A stretch of DNA of 8,094 bases from Bacilli bacterium (GTDB taxonomy: Bacteria > Bacillota_I > Bacilli_A > RFN20 > CAG-826). The stretch covers positions 1 to 8,094 of the forward strand of contig JAEDJP010000059.1 of NCBI GenBank assembly GCA_016296285.1. The letters run 5' to 3'. Every line of letters begins with the position of its first letter. Position 1 is the first letter of the stretch. The notes under the pieces were generated by a model. That model was not told the DNA's origin, searched no databases, and saw only the letters and a program-made list of their open reading frames with translations. Below are positions 6,041-8,094 of this stretch, piece after piece. Made by a program: the position numbers and the translations under genes.

Positions 6041-6873
6041 AGGGCGTATACGCGATTTTTGGGAACCGAGAGGTTCGCGGCGACGTTTTTCACCGCTTCC
6101 TTTCCCTTCCTTCCCCAGTCGAGTTCGTCCTTTAGGGCAAGAAGGATTGCGTTGTCGTCCGCTTCCTCTTCCTTCTCGAGGTTTCCTTCGACGACGATGA
6201 CCATTTCTCCTCGGAGAGAATCCTCGGGCTCGAGGGCGAGTTCCGATAAGGTCCCGCGGATGAATTCTTCGTGGAGCTTCGTGAGTTCCCGGGCAATCAC
6301 CGCTTTGCGATTGCCAAGGCTCGCGGCCATCGCGATGAGGGTTTTCGTGATGCGGTGAGGGGATTCGTAGAAGATCAAGGTTTCCTTGCGCTTGGCAAGT
6401 TCGCGGAGCTCCTCGTTCCGTTCGCTTTCTTTCGCGGGAAGGAAACCCTCGAAATAGAAATGGCTGGAATCGAGGCCGGAGCAGGAAAGCGCGTTGATCG
6501 CGGCGCTTGGCCCCGAGACAACCGTGACCTTGATGCCTTGCTCAAGGCAACGGGCGACAAGGCGTTCCCCCGGATCGCTAAGAGTGGGGTATCCGGCATC
6601 GGACATGTAGCACACTTTCTTGCCTTCTTTGAGGAGCTCGACGATTTTTGACGCGGCCTCCTCCTCGTTATGCTCCCTGCAAGAGATGGTTGGCTTGCTT
6701 AGTGAAAAGCGCGAAAGAAGAGCGCTGGCGTTCCTTGTGTCTTCCGCGGCGACATAATCCATCTCCTTGATGACGTCGATAGCCCGAGGAGAGAACTCGG
6801 AGAGGTTTCCGATCGGGGTCGCGATGAGATAAAGGAGCGGAGAATTCCCTTCGAAATTGAGTTCCCTTTTCAT
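6010..6873 (-). CDS. rsmI: 16S rRNA (cytidine-1402-2'-O)-methyltransferase RsmI
   Basis: A complete 287-residue protein of normal length for RsmI, the SAM-dependent tetrapyrrole-methylase-fold enzyme that 2'-O-methylates C1402 in the 16S rRNA decoding centre. Visible family motifs in order are LYLIATPIGNLSEFSPRA (14-31), AAEDTR (42-47), the glycine/aspartate SAM-pocket loop SDAGYPTLSDPGE (91-103), SGPSAAINAL (120-129), FEGFLP (141-146), FYESPHRI (168-175) and ARELTKLHEEF (194-204). A small C-terminal helical domain follows, with WGRKGKEAVKNVA (253-265) and KNRVYALYLS (272-281). The common SDAGTP loop reads SDAGYP here. The ATG at 6873 is preceded by GGAGA seven bases away and overlaps the ricT stop as ATGA, so translation is probably coupled. 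In B. subtilis the equivalent gene (yabC/rsmI) lies in the same cluster as ricT (yaaT) but separated by other genes. Confidence 0.96.
   Translation of the reverse strand: MKRELNFEGNSPLLYLIATPIGNLSEFSPRAIDVIKEMDYVAAEDTRNASALLSRFSLSKPTISCREHNEEEAASKIVELLKEGKKVCYMSDAGYPTLSDPGERLVARCLEQGIKVTVVSGPSAAINALSCSGLDSSHFYFEGFLPAKESERNEELRELAKRKETLIFYESPHRITKTLIAMAASLGNRKAVIARELTKLHEEFIRGTLSELALEPEDSLRGEMVIVVEGNLEKEEEADDNAILLALKDELDWGRKGKEAVKNVAANLSVPKNRVYALYLSAFKAEN
6015..6035. other. Inverted repeat in the yfhO/rsmI tail-to-tail overlap
   Basis: TTTCGGC (6015-6021) and GCCGAAA (6029-6035) form a perfect 7-bp stem with a seven-base spacer, lying entirely within the 3' ends of both convergent genes. No T run follows it on either strand, so it is not a standard terminator. 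It could help end or stabilise either mRNA. It may also be coincidence within the KAE codons on both strands. Confidence 0.4.
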
Positions 6874-8094
6874 TCGGCTTTCTCCGGCTTCTTGCCATGT
6901 TGATTCCCGCGATTGTTGCGGAAATTCCGGTTGTTATTGTTGCCTTTTGCGCGGTTATTATCGTTCTTTGCCTGATTTTGGCGTTGGTCTTTGCCACGGT
7001 TTTGGCCGTTGTCGTTCCGGTTGCGATTGTCTTGGTGCCGGTGCTGTTGATTGCGGTTTTGATTGTTCTGGGCTTGCTCGCCGCCACGCCGATTTTGATT
7101 GCGATCTTGGCGATTCTGGCGGTCGTTGCGGTTTCCGCGGCGATTGTCTTTCTCACGGTTATTGCGGTTTCCTTGGCCCTTGCCGTTGCTATTGCTGTTA
7201 TGGTTCGCGCCTTGGGCGTAATGGGTATTATCGAGTTTGTCCGGGTGCATGCCGCCATAGGAAACATCGCGCAACCCAATCCCAAAATCGGGGAGGATGC
7301 TCGTCTTCTCGGTCTCCTCCACCTTTTTGCGATACGTGCCATTTTGCATGGCGAGGACATCGTCCAAAGGATAGGTTTTGTAGTCGTCCCGCGTGGCGTT
7401 CACAAGGCGAACGGTCCGCGAAAGCACGTTGAAGCTATCGACGGAATAATCTCCATCCGGGGTGTGGATGCGGGTGCCGTGAGGAGGATACTTTTTCTTC
7501 TCTTGGGTATAAGCGTCATCCTCGAACAAAAGGCAGCAGATGAGTTTGCCGCATGGCCCGGAGAGCTTCGGGATGTTGAGGGTGAGCATTTGGTTTTTGG
7601 CGCGTTGGATGGAGATGCCTTCGAAGCTCGTGAGGAACGTGGAGCAGCAAAGGGGCAAGCCGCAGATGCCAATGCCGCCGATCATGCGGGCTTTGTCGCG
7701 GCTGGCGATTTGGCGGAGCTCGACGCGGCAAGAAAGGGCGGGGACGATCATGTGCAGGAGTTCGCGGAAATCGACCCTCTTTTCCGTCGAAGTGTACGTG
7801 ATCGTCACCTTGTCCGCGTCAAAATTCGAGACGGCGTCGATGAGATCCATCGGAAGGTGGAGGTAGGCGATGTTTTTCTTCGTCACCTCGAGAGCATGCT
7901 TCTCAAAAGAGCGGTTGAATTCCAGCTTCGCGAGGTCTGATTTCGTGGCTTTGCGGAGGATCGGTTTCAATTCGAAAGAGGAACGATATTGGGAAAGGGG
8001 AGTCGCTGGAGTGCAGACATTCGCCGCCTCGTACCCATCCGCCGTTTCCACGATGACGACGTCGCCTTGGGCGATCGTTCCGTCGTTGGTGCCA
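6870..8094 (-). CDS. ricT: RicT/YaaT (PSP1-domain protein), Ric complex subunit with long Asn/Arg/Gln-rich tail; N-terminus outside window
   Basis: The gene runs off the window edge. In-frame codons before the GTG at 8051 read IAQGDVVIVETADG, matching the internal EKGDYVIVET region of B. subtilis YaaT, so that GTG is not the start. Numbered from it, the PSP1-like core has PILRKATKSDL (30-40), VDFRELLHMI (93-102), and RVELRQI (109-115). The paired cysteine motifs GGIGICGLPLCC (125-136) and GPCGKLICC (165-173) follow. In B. subtilis, RicT with RicA and RicF forms the iron-sulfur Ric (Y) complex that steers RNase Y mRNA processing, competence, biofilm and sporulation; all six Cys (130, 135, 136, 167, 172, 173) are present. 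A conserved HTPDG turn (196-200) follows. From about 281 to 393 the protein becomes a low-complexity Asn/Arg/Gln/Gly tail absent from the B. subtilis protein. It overlaps rsmI by ATGA. No partner ricA/ricF gene lies in the window. Confidence 0.93.
   Translation of the reverse strand, partial: GTNDGTIAQGDVVIVETADGYEAANVCTPATPLSQYRSSFELKPILRKATKSDLAKLEFNRSFEKHALEVTKKNIAYLHLPMDLIDAVSNFDADKVTITYTSTEKRVDFRELLHMIVPALSCRVELRQIASRDKARMIGGIGICGLPLCCSTFLTSFEGISIQRAKNQMLTLNIPKLSGPCGKLICCLLFEDDAYTQEKKKYPPHGTRIHTPDGDYSVDSFNVLSRTVRLVNATRDDYKTYPLDDVLAMQNGTYRKKVEETEKTSILPDFGIGLRDVSYGGMHPDKLDNTHYAQGANHNSNSNGKGQGNRNNREKDNRRGNRNDRQNRQDRNQNRRGGEQAQNNQNRNQQHRHQDNRNRNDNGQNRGKDQRQNQAKNDNNRAKGNNNNRNFRNNRGNQHGKKPEKAE
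6881..6885 (-). promoter_or_regulatory. Ribosome binding site for rsmI
   Basis: GGAGA on the minus strand ends seven bases before the rsmI ATG (6873-6871). It lies inside the last codons of ricT and supports both the start and translational coupling. Confidence 0.6.
6900..7211 (-). repeat. Low-complexity, imperfectly repeated DNA encoding the RicT tail
   Basis: This stretch is built of recurring short words. On the plus strand TTGCGGTTTCC occurs at 7126-7136 and 7162-7172, a TTGCGGTTTT variant at 7051-7060, and GATTGT several times. On the coding strand these are runs of AAC/AAT, CGC/CGG and CAA/CAG codons for Asn, Arg and Gln. There is no strict period. It looks like expanded, degenerated simple-sequence coding DNA. 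Confidence 0.65.

Noticed and set aside
6044..6060. GCGTATACGC palindrome followed by five T as a plus-strand terminator
   Set aside because: A perfect palindrome without spacer allows only a 3-bp stem around a four-base loop, too weak. It lies within rsmI coding sequence.
6063..6090. GAACC/GGTTC hairpin with TTTTT at 6086-6090 as a plus-strand terminator
   Set aside because: The stem is only 5 bp and nine bases separate it from the T run, outside normal intrinsic-terminator geometry.
6900..7211. CRISPR-like or tandem-repeat array
   Set aside because: The recurring words have no constant repeat length or spacers and keep the ricT reading frame, so this is low-complexity coding sequence.
6668..7360. 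Minus-strand frame of 230 codons, Thr/Ala/Ile-rich, across the ricT tail and rsmI start
   Set aside because: It is an alternative frame of the repetitive tail DNA, which has few stops in any frame. It runs across two well-supported genes.
6897..7940. Plus-strand open frame of 347 codons that looks like a multi-helix membrane protein
   Set aside because: It is the exact antisense of ricT. Asn/Gln/Arg codons read backwards give Val, Ile, Leu and Ala, creating false membrane helices. RicT motifs on the other strand are unmistakable.

Overview
The window is almost fully coding. It holds two convergent gene blocks, with no RNA gene, CRISPR array or insertion sequence that I can see, and no gene-free stretch over 300 bases. 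TGA ends four of the genes and Trp is written TGG, so the standard bacterial code applies and a Mycoplasma-type code is excluded. RicT (YaaT), a YfhO-family membrane protein and strong AGGAGG-like ribosome binding sites point to Bacillota. The moderately high GC, by eye somewhat above 50%, and strong preference for C in third codon positions would suit an uncultured Bacilli/Erysipelotrichia-like lineage. That finer placement is a guess.

Plus-strand block (1-6040): five genes packed with overlaps or a 2-base gap, which looks like one transcription unit. They are the 3' end of an RluA-type pseudouridine synthase with a basic tail, a duplicated DUF1538 membrane protein, two small P-II-like proteins, and a 1124-residue YfhO-family polytopic membrane protein with a large extracellular domain. 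The middle three form the most interesting unit: an uncharacterised two-repeat membrane protein followed directly by two divergent P-II-like proteins. By analogy with AmtB/GlnK and SbtA/SbtB this could be a transporter with its own nucleotide- or metabolite-sensing regulators. The substrate is unknown.

Minus-strand block (8094-6010): a 5'-truncated ricT followed, with a 4-base ATGA overlap, by rsmI. RicT has the paired Cys motifs of the RNase Y-specificity (Ric) complex but carries an unusual C-terminal tail of about 113 residues rich in Asn, Arg and Gln. RsmI is a complete 16S rRNA C1402 2'-O-methyltransferase.

Junction (5963-6040): yfhO and rsmI overlap tail to tail by 31 bases. The intrinsic terminator of the minus-strand block (7-bp GC stem plus eight T) lies inside the yfhO coding sequence and encodes part of its basic cytoplasmic tail. 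The same A8 run is a point where the yfhO reading frame could slip or be miscalled. I see no convincing terminator for the plus-strand operon.
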